Origin: Zooshikella ganghwensis DSM 15267
Lineage (GTDB): Bacteria; Pseudomonadota; Gammaproteobacteria; Pseudomonadales; Zooshikellaceae
Assembly (NCBI RefSeq): GCF_000428585.1
Contig: NZ_AUAF01000003.1
Coordinates: forward strand, 1-64,000
Direction: 5' to 3'
Length of the DNA: 64,000 nt
Numbering within the stretch: the first letter of the stretch is position 1; each line of letters starts with the position of its first letter. The notes under the pieces were generated by a model. It had not been told where the DNA came from, searched no databases, and was given only the letters and a program-made list of their open reading frames with translations. Both the position numbers and the translations under genes were made by a program. Below are positions 35,904 through 45,500 of the stretch, piece after piece.

Positions 35904-36734
35904 TTATTTTTCAAGGGGAGACATGGTTAATAATGGCTTTTCAACGGGTAATTGGCTCGAACCCTCGCTCCACGGTAAGGTTCCTCGTAACCGGGTTTGC
36001 TCATTGAGGTATAAATCCAGTGTTACAAAACGAGGCGTCGCATGCAGCATAAAGCTATGAGGTTTGGCTAAATGATCTTTCAGAGAAGGTCTTTTCGTAT
36101 CAGCAGGACGAGTCAGTTGGGAAAAAACCAATGGATAATCACGCACATCTAACATTCGTCCCATCACTAGCTTGCTATCCGGAAAGGTAATGCGTAACTC
36201 GCGAAGTGGCACAATATCATTGACTTGCTGGCGCTCAGCAATGACTAGCTGACCTTTACGCCACTCAATATAGTTTGGGCTAAAAGGCTCATTATCTAAG
36301 GTCCCCATCATGGGTAAATGTAGTAGCGCCTGCTGGCGCTCCGCTTGCCAGTCTTTGACAGGTGCGAGCATGGTATCAGGCTCATTCTGGGTACCTGCCC
36401 ACCCCATCTGCAAAGGTGCAATGATGGCGGCATATTTTGCTGGCGCAGCAAACTGCATATTATGCAGCGCTACTGCGGCGGTTATCAAACTAATGCCTTG
36501 CACCAGCATAATGACCTTTAATCTATCCCAGTAACGCCAGACAAACTCCAGCGCTAATACTGGCACCACCAGACACTTCAGCAGCGCCTGCCCACTTTGC
36601 AGCCAAATAAAATGATAAAGACAAGGTAAGCTTAAAGCGAAAACCACCAAAGCGGTATACAAAATAAATTCTTCGACAACCAAAATAATGACCAGCACGT
36701 CAATAAAATAGGCTGCCAACTTTATCACACTCAA
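35904..36734 (-). CDS. Hypothetical membrane-anchored protein
   Basis: About 276 aa. Four hydrophobic segments occupy residues ~5-95 (FIDVLVIILVVEEFILYTAL, LVVFALSLPCLYHFIWL, LLKCLVVPVLALEFVW, VIMLVQGISLITAAVAL). A soluble C-terminal part follows with VIAERQQVNDIVPLREL and RFVTLDLYLNEQTRLRGT. It resembles no family I can name. The beginning has only non-ATG starts (TTG at 36734, GTG at 36728), so the precise start is unsure. It precedes htpG in the same orientation by about 80 nt but is probably unrelated. Confidence 0.6.
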   Translation of the reverse strand: MSVIKLAAYFIDVLVIILVVEEFILYTALVVFALSLPCLYHFIWLQSGQALLKCLVVPVLALEFVWRYWDRLKVIMLVQGISLITAAVALHNMQFAAPAKYAAIIAPLQMGWAGTQNEPDTMLAPVKDWQAERQQALLHLPMMGTLDNEPFSPNYIEWRKGQLVIAERQQVNDIVPLRELRITFPDSKLVMGRMLDVRDYPLVFSQLTRPADTKRPSLKDHLAKPHSFMLHATPRFVTLDLYLNEQTRLRGTLPWSEGSSQLPVEKPLLTMSPLEK

Positions 36735-36883
36735 ACAGGAAGTGAATAGCTTGTCTCAGCCCTTACAGATCACAACATAGTGATCTGAAATAAATTACGC
36801 CCCTCAGCACTCCACTCGTTACTCCAGGCTTATACTACATGACCTGTCTGTTAAAATGAGCTGTTTTACTGATTAACCGTACT

Positions 36884-37597
36884 CTAATGTTCTGGTGAGA
36901 CTGACACCTTAGCTTTTAAGGGAGTAATGACCATTGCCTTTAACACGGTTGAATGAAATTCACGCTGATAGAGGATAATCACCACCAGTATGGTTGCCAA
37001 CATATAAAACCAAGGGTTCAGAAACCACGCTAATGTGGCCAGGCCAAAATAAAAAGCCCGCAGTCCATAGTTAAACCGATTCGCCGCCAACGACAGTACT
37101 TTAGCTAACCGTAACCCATAGTTACTTCGCTCCTGATCACTTACATCCGACTCCGAAGGCAATGGTGCACTGCCTAACAACACAGAGGCAAAGTTATATT
37201 GGCGCAAACTCCAGGTAAAGGTAAAAAAGGCATAAACAAAGATGACTAACAGCACCATAATTTTCAACTCCCAGGCTTTGCGCGAGGGTGCCGAAACCCA
37301 AGGCAGATCTGATAGCACTAATATGGCGTGTTCGGTGGCCGTAAACGCTGTCACTAATCCTGCTACCACTAAGATAGAGGTTGAGGCAAAAAACGTGACG
37401 TTGCGCTCTAGGTTTGCAGTAATGCTCGCATCCCCAATGCGATTCTCTCGCAGCAGTATTCGGGTTGCCCACTGCTGTCGGTAACGGTGTAAAACTTTCG
37501 CTAAACACTGCTGCCTTCGCCCCTGAAACTTAGCAAAAAAACTATAACCAACCCATGCCAGGAGTAACCAAATTAAAGCAACGACATCCCAAAGCAT
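36884..37597 (-). CDS. DUF599-family membrane protein
   Basis: 237 aa. AAGGAAG stands before the ATG. Hydrophobic segments: VVALIWLLLAWVGYSFFA, TFFASTSILVVAGLVTAF, IMVLLVIFVYAFFTFTWSLR and FYFGLATLAWFLNPWFYMLA. The wording RNVTFFASTSILVVAGL, FTWSLRQYNFASVLLGSAP and ANRFNYGLRAFYFGLA matches the DUF599 family of uncharacterised inner-membrane proteins found widely in Proteobacteria. Function unknown. Confidence 0.85.
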   Translation of the reverse strand: MLWDVVALIWLLLAWVGYSFFAKFQGRRQQCLAKVLHRYRQQWATRILLRENRIGDASITANLERNVTFFASTSILVVAGLVTAFTATEHAILVLSDLPWVSAPSRKAWELKIMVLLVIFVYAFFTFTWSLRQYNFASVLLGSAPLPSESDVSDQERSNYGLRLAKVLSLAANRFNYGLRAFYFGLATLAWFLNPWFYMLATILVVIILYQREFHSTVLKAMVITPLKAKVSVSPEH

Positions 37598-37830
37598 TGC
37601 ACTGACTTCCTTACAGGTATCAATTGAATGGGTGAACTGCCCAGCAACGGCTTTACAATAACACTCACACTAATGCCTTATTGTGACTTCAAAAATGCGT
37701 AAGGCTATTGCCATACCCTTACCCACCTCACCCATACCCTACCGCCATGTTATTAATATGAAATACCATTATTACTGCCGTTGAGCTTCTCAAACGAAGT
37801 CTTCACTTGTCTTATGCCAGTTAATAGAGC

Positions 37831-37845
37831 CTAGGGCCTGTTAAC
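37831..37845 (+). repeat. Short dispersed repeat, copy 3
   Basis: The motif ctagggcctgttaac repeats the start of the 25-bp repeats at 892 and 30889, next to the stop codon of the prenyltransferase gene. Confidence 0.45.
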
Positions 37846-37846
37846 C

Positions 37847-38713
37847 CTAATAAAGTGCCAAACTATAAGCCACCCCAAAGACCAAAAAAAACAGCCCTGT
37901 TTTTGGTGGCAACTGGTAGCGATCTTTCAACTCCTTTTTAAGTAAAGTCAGGAGTCCAGGTAACAATAATAAGGGGACAACCAGCCAATATACGGTAAGC
38001 AACTTGCCCCAATACCACATAAGCACGCTCGTGACATAACATATCAGCAATAATCCGTAGTAAAGACCAAGGCTACACTGTAGACCCCACCTGACGGTCA
38101 GGGTTTGCATACCTTGCTGTTCATCAACATCGATATCACGAATTTCATTACTCAATAACAACAAAGCAGAAAGCACACTCACAGGAATGGCTTCGAGCAT
38201 TACCGTATACTTCCACTCGCCAGCCACCGCATAATACGCACCGGCTACCATTAATATGCCCATTAACCAGAAAACACAGGGTACACCCAGTCCTCTAGCC
38301 TTATAGTTAATCGGCTCACCGGTATAGCCATAACCGCCCACTAAACCAACGGCACCTAACAGCAGTATCCCCCACCCCACTTGCCAAGTGAGCCAAAGTC
38401 CAATTAATACCGCAATACCCGCAGCCCCCCCCCCCCATAAGGTGTGTTGTTGAATAATCGACAACACCTGTAGCTTTTGAGGATACTCGCTAACACTAGC
38501 CTGCTCCCATAATGTCCGATCACTGTGGTTATTTAATAAGTTGACAGCTACCTGTAGCAATATGCCTGCAACCATCACAGCCATCGCCCGAAGATCATCA
38601 CCCAAGCCATCACGATAGGCGAGTAACACCCCCAACCCACAGGTAATAATGGCCACACTGTAAGAAAAAGGTCTGAGGGCTCGTTTTAATGTGTATTTTT
38701 TTGGATCTAACAT
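37847..38713 (-). CDS. UbiA/MenA-type prenyltransferase with a G12 tract
   Basis: 288 aa from the ATG at 38713 (MLDPKKYTLKRALRPFSYSV); earlier in-frame starts at 38746 and 38800 exist but add only non-family residues. It has about nine transmembrane helices and two Asp-rich motifs: NLLNNHSD at about residue 60 and NEIRDIDVDEQQG at about 185. The second is nearly MenA-like (NxIRDIxxD). The first deviates from the usual NDxxD pattern. UbiA enzymes attach polyprenyl tails to aromatic rings in quinone synthesis; MenA-type substrate assignment is tentative. The glycines of LWGGGAAG are encoded by 12 consecutive G on the coding strand, see separate entry. No menaquinone gene is adjacent. Confidence 0.8.
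   Translation of the reverse strand: MLDPKKYTLKRALRPFSYSVAIITCGLGVLLAYRDGLGDDLRAMAVMVAGILLQVAVNLLNNHSDRTLWEQASVSEYPQKLQVLSIIQQHTLWGGGAAGIAVLIGLWLTWQVGWGILLLGAVGLVGGYGYTGEPINYKARGLGVPCVFWLMGILMVAGAYYAVAGEWKYTVMLEAIPVSVLSALLLLSNEIRDIDVDEQQGMQTLTVRWGLQCSLGLYYGLLLICYVTSVLMWYWGKLLTVYWLVVPLLLLPGLLTLLKKELKDRYQLPPKTGLFFLVFGVAYSLALY
38425..38436 (-). repeat. Homopolymeric C12 (G12 in the coding strand) inside the prenyltransferase gene
   Basis: Twelve C on the plus strand, in frame as Gly codons within the gene. Such tracts are prone to slipped-strand mispairing; a change of one or two bases would truncate the protein soon after about residue 92. Confidence 0.9.
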
Positions 38714-38911
38714 GTTTTTCCGCAAGCTAGCTAAATCACTGCACATAGCTACTTCGATGCAAAATGCCAGGCATATACATTGAGGATATGTGCATATCAA
38801 TAAAATAATAGAAGTGAAGTGTAATCAGATACTCGCACGGTGTCACATAGGCACTGTACGTATTCAATTAAAACACGATGAAGAAGGATTCGCGGAATGT
38901 CACTAAGAACC

Positions 38912-38946
38912 AGATCAGCCAGAGGTCATCATACTCTGGCTAATCT
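38912..38946. terminator. Stem-loop between the protease and prenyltransferase genes
   Basis: agatcagccagag (38912-38924) and ctctggctaatct (38934-38946) are complements with one mismatch, loop of 9 nt. It is about 100 nt after the protease stop on the minus strand. On the plus strand it is followed by cgttttctt, so a U-run exists only in that direction. Confidence 0.55.
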
Positions 38947-39047
38947 CGTTTTCTTATGACTTTGGCTTTTTGCCAAAACATTTGAGCTTATTTTTTAACC
39001 ACTAAGGCATGGGCTGATTATACCCACAGCTTAGTGTTATAAAACGC

Positions 39048-39794
39048 TTACAGCTGAGCTTTTATCTTTTCAATACGCTCAGAGGTTGACGGATGGCTTG
39101 AGAAGAAACCACCACCTTCTCCTGAGTAGCGCTGCAGTTTCTGGAAAGCACTGACCATGGCATTCGCGTTGTAGCCATTTTGTTTCATAAACTTCACACC
39201 AAAGGTATCAGCCGCTAACTCGTCTTCCTGAGAGAAATGAGCACCAACAAAGGTTTCTGCTAACTCACCCGCTTCAGATCGTGCGTACTCGCCAATTTTA
39301 CCGCCAGATGCTGATAACCCCTTACGTGCTGCAGAGGTTAACAGGGTTGATTTGTACTGGTTAAATGAGTGTTTAAGAATCACATGACCAATCTCGTGCC
39401 CGATCACACTGAGTAGCTCTTGATCATTCATTTTGTCCATAAGTCCAGAGTAAATGCGAACAGTGCCATCAGGCATCGCAAATGCGTTTAACTCTTCATT
39501 CTCATAAACCTTAAAATTAAATGTCACACCCTGAACAGTCTGGTGTTTGCTCACCAGACGACTGAGCCGTTGCTGGTACTTACTGTTAGCAGGTGCCACT
39601 TTGACTTTTTTATCCATCTCGGCAGCAGACAATCGAGCACTATCAATTACTTCCGCTTCAGTAACCGTCATAGCGGACACTGCATCTCCCAACGCATCAG
39701 ATGCCAGCGAGTTTGATTTCAACTCATCCAATTTACAACCGGAAAGACTGATTGTAAATACGGCAGATGCAGCCATTACAGTTAACTTCTTCAT
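39048..39794 (-). CDS. M48-family zinc metalloprotease, lipoprotein (LoiP/YggG-like)
   Basis: 248 aa from the ATG at 39794, chosen because MKKLTVMAASAVFTISLSGC is a lipoprotein signal peptide; the longer frame starts 17 codons earlier. The catalytic motif HExxH is in LLSVIGHEIGHVILKHSFNQ, and the third zinc ligand Glu in EDELAADTFGVKFM. SSHPSTSERIEKIKAQL at the end is a family hallmark. It fits outer-membrane-anchored M48 proteases such as LoiP, which cleave misfolded envelope proteins. Monocistronic. Confidence 0.9.
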   Translation of the reverse strand: MKKLTVMAASAVFTISLSGCKLDELKSNSLASDALGDAVSAMTVTEAEVIDSARLSAAEMDKKVKVAPANSKYQQRLSRLVSKHQTVQGVTFNFKVYENEELNAFAMPDGTVRIYSGLMDKMNDQELLSVIGHEIGHVILKHSFNQYKSTLLTSAARKGLSASGGKIGEYARSEAGELAETFVGAHFSQEDELAADTFGVKFMKQNGYNANAMVSAFQKLQRYSGEGGGFFSSHPSTSERIEKIKAQL

Positions 39795-39845
39795 TCCTGA
39801 TTGCCTCTCCACATGATAAAAATAAATCTGATTCACTGCCTTCAC

Positions 39846-40144
39846 CGCGACATAAGCATCTCAAACTGGAAAGCAGCTGACAGTCACAATTAACCTACTG
39901 ATGACAGAGTCAGCATCATGAAAACGACCTACTCTGTTAACAATTACCGGCGTTTAAAACCACCGGATTAGTACGTTAGATTAGTATGCCGGCGCGCAAC
40001 ATACATGGTGAAACGATCAATGGTCAAACCCATGTTTAGACATTTATCACAATGCTGTGTTGATCCCACTAAAGAAATTACAATCCCTTACTTAGTCACA
40101 CTAATTAGTCACATCAATTACCCGGTAAGTTGCCTCTGATACAT
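39846..40144. other. Intergenic region
   Basis: Nothing recognised; moderately AT-rich, likely containing the protease promoter and the 3' trailer of the acyltransferase operon. Confidence 0.4.
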
Positions 40145-41248
40145 TTATAAATGTTCAATCACATGAGGTTGCATACCTGTCACTGTGAGCCGCTGATCAG
40201 CTAACCCCATTGAAACCAAGCTACGTTGTTGAGCCTGGTGCTGTGTAAACTGTTGTTTATTCTGCCAACCATACCACTGGTGTTGGATAAGGACTTGAGC
40301 AACAGGCCCCCCTAAGGTATTCCCCGGTCCTAATAAAATAATGCGATCAGGTGCATACTCTTTAACCGCTACCTCAAGGCTACGGCTAAAATCATAGGGT
40401 GTTGTGACCTGAGTCTGAAGCGTATACTGCATTAATTCATCGACTCTGGTTGCCCAAGGCAACCATTGATGTCCTCGCCCATCAATTAATGGTGTTGCGG
40501 GTGGCTTAAGGGGCAACGCCTGCAACCGCTGGTACGCAATAGAGGATATTGTCTGCATCAATGGAGTATGAAACGCCGCATGTCCAGCAATAATCTGGGG
40601 ATAGCCACCCGGCTGAGGTGGTAACTGTTGCGCCAATAAACGGATACCCAGCTCATTCCCGGCAAGAATTAAATATCCACCAAGCTCAATGGAAATATAC
40701 AGCTCTGCCTGTTCATAGGTTTGCATAATTTCACGCATAGTCGCCATAACTTTGGAGCGTACTTCAGGCTGATAGTGCCACTGGTCATCTACCCAGGAAT
40801 AAATCAGTTGTTGCCCACTCCCTTGCTGATCCATTAACCGCCCCATAGTGGTCACTAACGATAAGCCAGCCACTGGAGATAATGCCCCAGCGACTGCTAG
40901 CGCGGTATACCACCCCATGGAGTTGCCTAGCACAGCGACAATATCAAACTGATCTTGCTGAATCGCTAAAAAGTCTGCGTAGCTACAGGCATAAATTAAG
41001 GCCGCCCCGTTTTCTCCCGAGTTATGTAATGGCCGCTGAAAACGTTCTGCTTGATCCAGGGCGCTAATGGCTTTCAAGTGATGCTGTAACCGATTTTTAT
41101 CAAACTCATGCACTAACCCATGTTGATGTTCGTGAAAGCGCTGTAAGTAGCCCAAGTCCGTGCGCTGATAACTGGCCCGACCTGGGCATACCACAATTGC
41201 AGTTTGTTTTTGCTTAGCTGTTTTGACTGCAGCTTGTGAATTTTTCAT
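40145..41248 (-). CDS. FabD-like acyltransferase (malonyl/acyl-CoA:ACP transacylase fold)
   Basis: 367 aa, longer than FabD (about 310). The nucleophile elbow is VAVLGNSMGWYTALAVAGAL with Ser in GNSMG (canonical GHSxG, His replaced by Asn). The second catalytic His is in AGHAAFHTPLM, and the C-terminal RIILLGPGNTLGGPVA is typical. The start ATG overlaps the stop of the upstream E1 gene (ATGA), with GGAGG before it, so the two are translationally coupled. The extra ~40-residue N-terminus is basic. A free-standing acyltransferase coupled to a 2-oxoacid dehydrogenase E1 suggests loading of an acyl unit onto ACP or CoA; substrate unknown. Confidence 0.82.
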   Translation of the reverse strand: MKNSQAAVKTAKQKQTAIVVCPGRASYQRTDLGYLQRFHEHQHGLVHEFDKNRLQHHLKAISALDQAERFQRPLHNSGENGAALIYACSYADFLAIQQDQFDIVAVLGNSMGWYTALAVAGALSPVAGLSLVTTMGRLMDQQGSGQQLIYSWVDDQWHYQPEVRSKVMATMREIMQTYEQAELYISIELGGYLILAGNELGIRLLAQQLPPQPGGYPQIIAGHAAFHTPLMQTISSIAYQRLQALPLKPPATPLIDGRGHQWLPWATRVDELMQYTLQTQVTTPYDFSRSLEVAVKEYAPDRIILLGPGNTLGGPVAQVLIQHQWYGWQNKQQFTQHQAQQRSLVSMGLADQRLTVTGMQPHVIEHL

Positions 41249-43512
41249 GCCACGCCTCCAGCGGTCAGCTCTGAATGAGTGGAAGGTGCATTTTCATCAG
41301 TGCCTGAGTATGTGTGCCACATCTGTCGTACTCGTTGTACAATCTCATCACACTGTGGAAGCACTAAATTCGCAGCCGCACCTAGAGGAATAAAACTATC
41401 CGCGGCAGTAATACGTTCAACGACAGGTAATGGCTTTAGGTGCTCAACCAATAAGGTGACCAGTTGCTCACTAACTGACCCTGTTTGTCGGCACTCATCA
41501 ACGATCAGTATATGAGAGCAGTGCTGAATTTCTTTCACTAGTGCCTCAACATGAATAGGTGCCAGCCAGCGTAAGTCAATAAGCTTAATAGGCAGGCCAT
41601 CCTGCTGCTCAAGTATGCGTATCGCTTGTTGAGACAGCCTCACACCATTTCCATAGGTGATGATGGCAATAGGCGCCTCGTTACCATCAACGCCTATCTC
41701 CCCCACCTCGATGGTTTGACCAATTTCAGGATAAGCCTGAGCCCACAAATTATCCCCTACTTGATGTAAATCTTTTGTCGTATATAACGCTATTGGCTCA
41801 ATAAAAACGACCACTCGTTGCTGTTGCCAAGCATAGGCCACAGCACTGCGCAGCATGGCAACCGCATCAGCACCATTAGCGGGACACGCAATGACCAGTC
41901 CTGGAATATCGCGTAATACGGCAAGTGAATTATCATTGTGAAAGTGTCCACCAAAGCCCCGTTGATAAGCTAAACCAGCAATACGAATCACCATCGGGTT
42001 AGTGAACTGTCCTTGAGAGAAAAAGGCTAATGTCGCTGCCTCACCTCGTAACTGATCCTCTGCGTTGTGTAAATACGCCAGAAACTGTATTTCTGCCATC
42101 GGTAAAAAGCCATTATGGGCTAAGCCCGTAGCCAGTCCTAAAATACTTTGCTCATCCAATAAAGCATCCATTACCCGGGCTGGGCCGAACTTGTGTTGCA
42201 ATCTGCTGGTAACGCCATAAACGCCACCCTTTTTCCCAACATCTTCACCACAAATCACTATTTGCGGGTACTGTAATAACAGATCTGCCAAGGCAAAATT
42301 AAGTAATTTATTCAGTGGCTGAGGCTGGCTCAACTGTCGCCATTCATTGCCGAATAGTGATTTGCGTGCAGCTGTAGAAGGTAAATCTGGGAGTGGCCTC
42401 TGTTGCGCGCAGGCGGTGATGGTCGCCATCACCTGTTGCCGAGAGGTTAATTTAGGACGTTTTACGACTTCACCGGCAACCCGGGAGACTTGCTCCCAGT
42501 GCTGCTGGCAGCCTGCAATAATATCCTGCGCTGACATTATATTCAGATCGAGCAGTAGCCGCGCACTATACAACAGCGGGTCCTGCTGCTCTTGTCGTTG
42601 AATCTCCTGGGATGATAAATAACTGGTTTGCGCGTCGGAACCCGCATGCCCATATAAACGTACCATTCTCAAATGTAATAATGCTGGCCGTCGATATCGG
42701 CGCACATAATCGATAGCCTTTACGGATGCTTGGTAAACCGCAAGCATATCCAAACCATCCGCATAGAAATATTTTATACCTGGCCGCTGCTTACAGCTCA
42801 TGGCTACCCAGTCTGTGGGGGTTTTAACGGATATCCCCAAGCCATTGTCTTCACACACAAGCAGCAATGGTAACGGTAAATGCCGATAATGAATCCAGGC
42901 TGCAGTATTTAAAGCACCTTGTGCTGTTGAATGATTTAGTGAAGCATCCCCAAAGCTGCACATCACCACAGCATCTCCGGCTAAAACCCCTTGGCTGTTT
43001 AACTGTTTATGCAGTGGAATGCTATAGGCTGTGCCCACAGCTTTGGGCAGATGTGAGGCAATAGTGCTGGTTTGTGGTGGGATGCTCAGGGGCAAACTGC
43101 CAAACACTTTATGTCGCCCGCCAGCAATGGGATCTTCTGCAGAGGCCGCAAACGCCAGTAACATATCGTAAAGCGGTGTACTGCCGGGCAGTAATTTACT
43201 CCTTTGCATAAACAGCGCGCCACTTCGGTAGTGCAGAAATAACATGTCCTGCAACCCTAACAACTGCCCCAGTACGACATTCCCCTCATGCCCAGCACTG
43301 CCTATGGTATAAAACCCTTGACCTTGCTGCTGCATTTGCCGAGCTTTCAAATCCAACAGTCGACTCAGCAGCTGACTATGAAACATATCCCTGACAGCTT
43401 GCGGAGATAATCCAGTGTCCTTAATGCCAATAGTATGCTCTCTTTCAGGTAGCTCGCCCTTTGCAACAAGTTCACAAAATGCATTAACCCGGGCTTCATC
43501 CACTTGCCTCAT
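41245..43512 (-). CDS. Fused alpha-beta 2-oxoacid dehydrogenase E1
   Basis: 755 aa. Residues ~30-360 are an E1 alpha unit with the thiamine-diphosphate motif CSFGDASLNHSTAQGALNTA ... EDNGLGIS (GDx..N). Residues ~395-730 are an E1 beta unit: VICGEDVGKKGGVYGVTSRL, LLDEQSILGLATGLAHNGFL, EIQFLAYLHNAEDQLRG, FGGHFHNDNSLA and VDECRQTGS. Alpha-beta fusions occur in branched-chain and other alpha-ketoacid dehydrogenases; the natural substrate may be a branched 2-oxoacid, pyruvate or acetoin. No E2 or E3 gene lies in the window, unusual for a catabolic complex. A FabD-like gene overlaps its end by 4 nt, and an acyl-CoA dehydrogenase gene ends just upstream. Confidence 0.88.
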   Translation of the reverse strand: MRQVDEARVNAFCELVAKGELPEREHTIGIKDTGLSPQAVRDMFHSQLLSRLLDLKARQMQQQGQGFYTIGSAGHEGNVVLGQLLGLQDMLFLHYRSGALFMQRSKLLPGSTPLYDMLLAFAASAEDPIAGGRHKVFGSLPLSIPPQTSTIASHLPKAVGTAYSIPLHKQLNSQGVLAGDAVVMCSFGDASLNHSTAQGALNTAAWIHYRHLPLPLLLVCEDNGLGISVKTPTDWVAMSCKQRPGIKYFYADGLDMLAVYQASVKAIDYVRRYRRPALLHLRMVRLYGHAGSDAQTSYLSSQEIQRQEQQDPLLYSARLLLDLNIMSAQDIIAGCQQHWEQVSRVAGEVVKRPKLTSRQQVMATITACAQQRPLPDLPSTAARKSLFGNEWRQLSQPQPLNKLLNFALADLLLQYPQIVICGEDVGKKGGVYGVTSRLQHKFGPARVMDALLDEQSILGLATGLAHNGFLPMAEIQFLAYLHNAEDQLRGEAATLAFFSQGQFTNPMVIRIAGLAYQRGFGGHFHNDNSLAVLRDIPGLVIACPANGADAVAMLRSAVAYAWQQQRVVVFIEPIALYTTKDLHQVGDNLWAQAYPEIGQTIEVGEIGVDGNEAPIAIITYGNGVRLSQQAIRILEQQDGLPIKLIDLRWLAPIHVEALVKEIQHCSHILIVDECRQTGSVSEQLVTLLVEHLKPLPVVERITAADSFIPLGAAANLVLPQCDEIVQRVRQMWHTYSGTDENAPSTHSELTAGGVA

Positions 43513-43567
43513 TCGACCCTCCCTGGCCTATATACGATTCCCTCTGTGGCAATAACTAACAGTGGCA

Positions 43568-44776
43568 TTAACTAAATGCAGCAATCCCTGTCTGTGCTTT
43601 CCCTAAAATAAGTGCATGAATATCGTGGGTGCCTTCATAGGTATTGACGGCTTCCAAGTTGAGCATATGACGAATAACAGGAAAATCATCAGCGATCCCA
43701 TTACCACCTAACATATCCCGCGCCTGTCGGGCAATAGTTAGCGCTTTACCACAGGCATTGCGCTTGACCATTGAAATCATTTCCGGGGTCACTTGATGTT
43801 CATCCATTAAACGCCCTACACGTAAACTGGCTTGTAATGCCAAGGCAATTTCTGTTTGCATGTCAGCAAGTTTTAACTGCACCAGTTGATTAGCGGCTAA
43901 AGGCTGCGCAAACTGTTTTCTATCCAATGTGTATTGACGCGCGGTATACCAACAGCATTCGGCAGCCCCTATTGCTCCCCATGAAATACCATAGCGAGCT
44001 TTATTTAAGCAGCTAAAGGGGCCTTTTAAACCAGCCACATTGGGTAAAATCTGCTCCTCAGTAACAAAAACATCATCCAGTACAATTTCACCGGTTATTG
44101 AAGCCCGCAATGAAAATTTGCCATGAATAGTCGGGGTAGAAAGTCCTTTACTGTCCCTTTCCACCAAAAAACCTCGGACCTGACCATCGAGCTTAGCCCA
44201 GACCACACAAAGGTCGGCAATCGGTGAATTGGTAATCCACATTTTGCTACCTGTTATTTTATATCCTCCCGTCACTTTTACTGCCCGGGTTAACATGCTG
44301 CCAGGATCTGATCCTGCATCAGGTTCCGTTAAACCAAAACACCCCACCCATTCACCTTTAGCTAAAAGCGGTAAGTATTTTTGTTTTTGTTCATCGGAGC
44401 CAAATGCCCAAATGGGATACATCACTAGCGAAGACTGCACGCTGAGGGCTGAACGATAACCACTGTCCACTCGCTCGATTTCCCTTGCCACCAAGCCATA
44501 AGCTACGTTGTTAACATTGGCGCAGCCATAAGCTTCAGGTAATGTACAGCCCAATAAACCTAACCGACCCATTTCACTCATTATTTCACGATGAAAAAAT
44601 TCTTTACGGAAAGCTTCCTTCACTCTGGGCGTGAGTTCCTGCTGTGCGTAATCCCGTGCACTATCCCTAATCTGTCGTTCTTCAGAGGACAACTGTTGTT
44701 CGATTAATAGCGGGTCTTCCCAAACAAACTGCGGTTTTTCGACACTCGCGGCTTCTTGATTCATAGTCGTTACCAT
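43568..44776 (-). CDS. gcdH: Glutaryl-CoA dehydrogenase
   Basis: 402 aa acyl-CoA dehydrogenase. The wording matches Gcd[19 protein letters not shown] at the start, [20 protein letters not shown]-like flavin contact ([20 protein letters not shown]), [18 protein letters not shown], and the catalytic base Glu in [20 protein letters not shown]. GcdH oxidatively decarboxylates glutaryl-CoA to crotonyl-CoA in lysine, hydroxylysine and tryptophan catabolism. A second in-frame ATG four codons in is an equally possible start. It is 56 nt from the E1 gene on the same strand, so it may be the first gene of this operon. Confidence 0.9.
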   Translation of the reverse strand: MVTTMNQEAASVEKPQFVWEDPLLIEQQLSSEERQIRDSARDYAQQELTPRVKEAFRKEFFHREIMSEMGRLGLLGCTLPEAYGCANVNNVAYGLVAREIERVDSGYRSALSVQSSLVMYPIWAFGSDEQKQKYLPLLAKGEWVGCFGLTEPDAGSDPGSMLTRAVKVTGGYKITGSKMWITNSPIADLCVVWAKLDGQVRGFLVERDSKGLSTPTIHGKFSLRASITGEIVLDDVFVTEEQILPNVAGLKGPFSCLNKARYGISWGAIGAAECCWYTARQYTLDRKQFAQPLAANQLVQLKLADMQTEIALALQASLRVGRLMDEHQVTPEMISMVKRNACGKALTIARQARDMLGGNGIADDFPVIRHMLNLEAVNTYEGTHDIHALILGKAQTGIAAFS

Positions 44777-45500
44777 ACACCCTAAAGCGCTTTATACCCT
44801 TTTCTCTTGATATAAATAATCGCTTACCATTTAATGAATATTTATTGTCACTTTTCCTTTATTAGCCGCATTATGCTAAAGCCCCTAAAAAACTACAAGC
44901 AGAATGCTGTAGACAAAAATCTATTGAAACTGAAATATTTCTTTAAAACAAACACCTTAATAATGTAATCCTATCCGAAAAATACTTTCCAGCCCCCCGC
45001 GTGGTGTATTCTTGTTCCTACAAAAAAATTAATCTTTAGCGGTAAACTTTGTTCAGTCAAATAAGTTAAAATTTGGTTTTAAGTAGTAACTGCAACTCGT
45101 TTAATTTCGATTAAAAAAAAGGACATAGCTCTTCATAACTTTAAAATATAACAAGCAGCAAACTAAATCTTCACTTAAGACGGCTGTTTAATCCCATTAA
45201 AAGCTGTTTACTTCTCATAGCCCCTCATGACCTTTCTCTTAGCACAAAGTTTTTTTATACAACTTCCTAGCTTTTTCTATTCAGATTACTTTAATAAACT
45301 TTCACATCATTATTTGAATGGCATAGCCACTTAAACTGTCCAAAGAATTTACACATTATTGATCATTCATTATACAACCCATTGTTAATTATGGTGCTTG
45401 CTTGGGTATTTTTTTTGCTTAGTAATTCTCGATTTCTGGAGAAATACGAAACCAGTTAGGTAAAAATTTATTTACTCGTTTTATTTGAAAAGGAAGAGTC
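44777..45500. other. AT-rich intergenic region, no gene
   Basis: 724 nt without coding sense in either strand, separating gcdH (leftwards) from the PEP-CTERM-like gene (rightwards). The last bases contain a good ribosome site (aaaaggaagagtc). It must hold two divergent promoters, but I cannot point to boxes. Confidence 0.5.

Noticed and set aside
37194-37508. 104-codon minus-strand frame inside the DUF599 gene
   Set aside because: Out-of-frame shadow of a gene with clear membrane-protein character.
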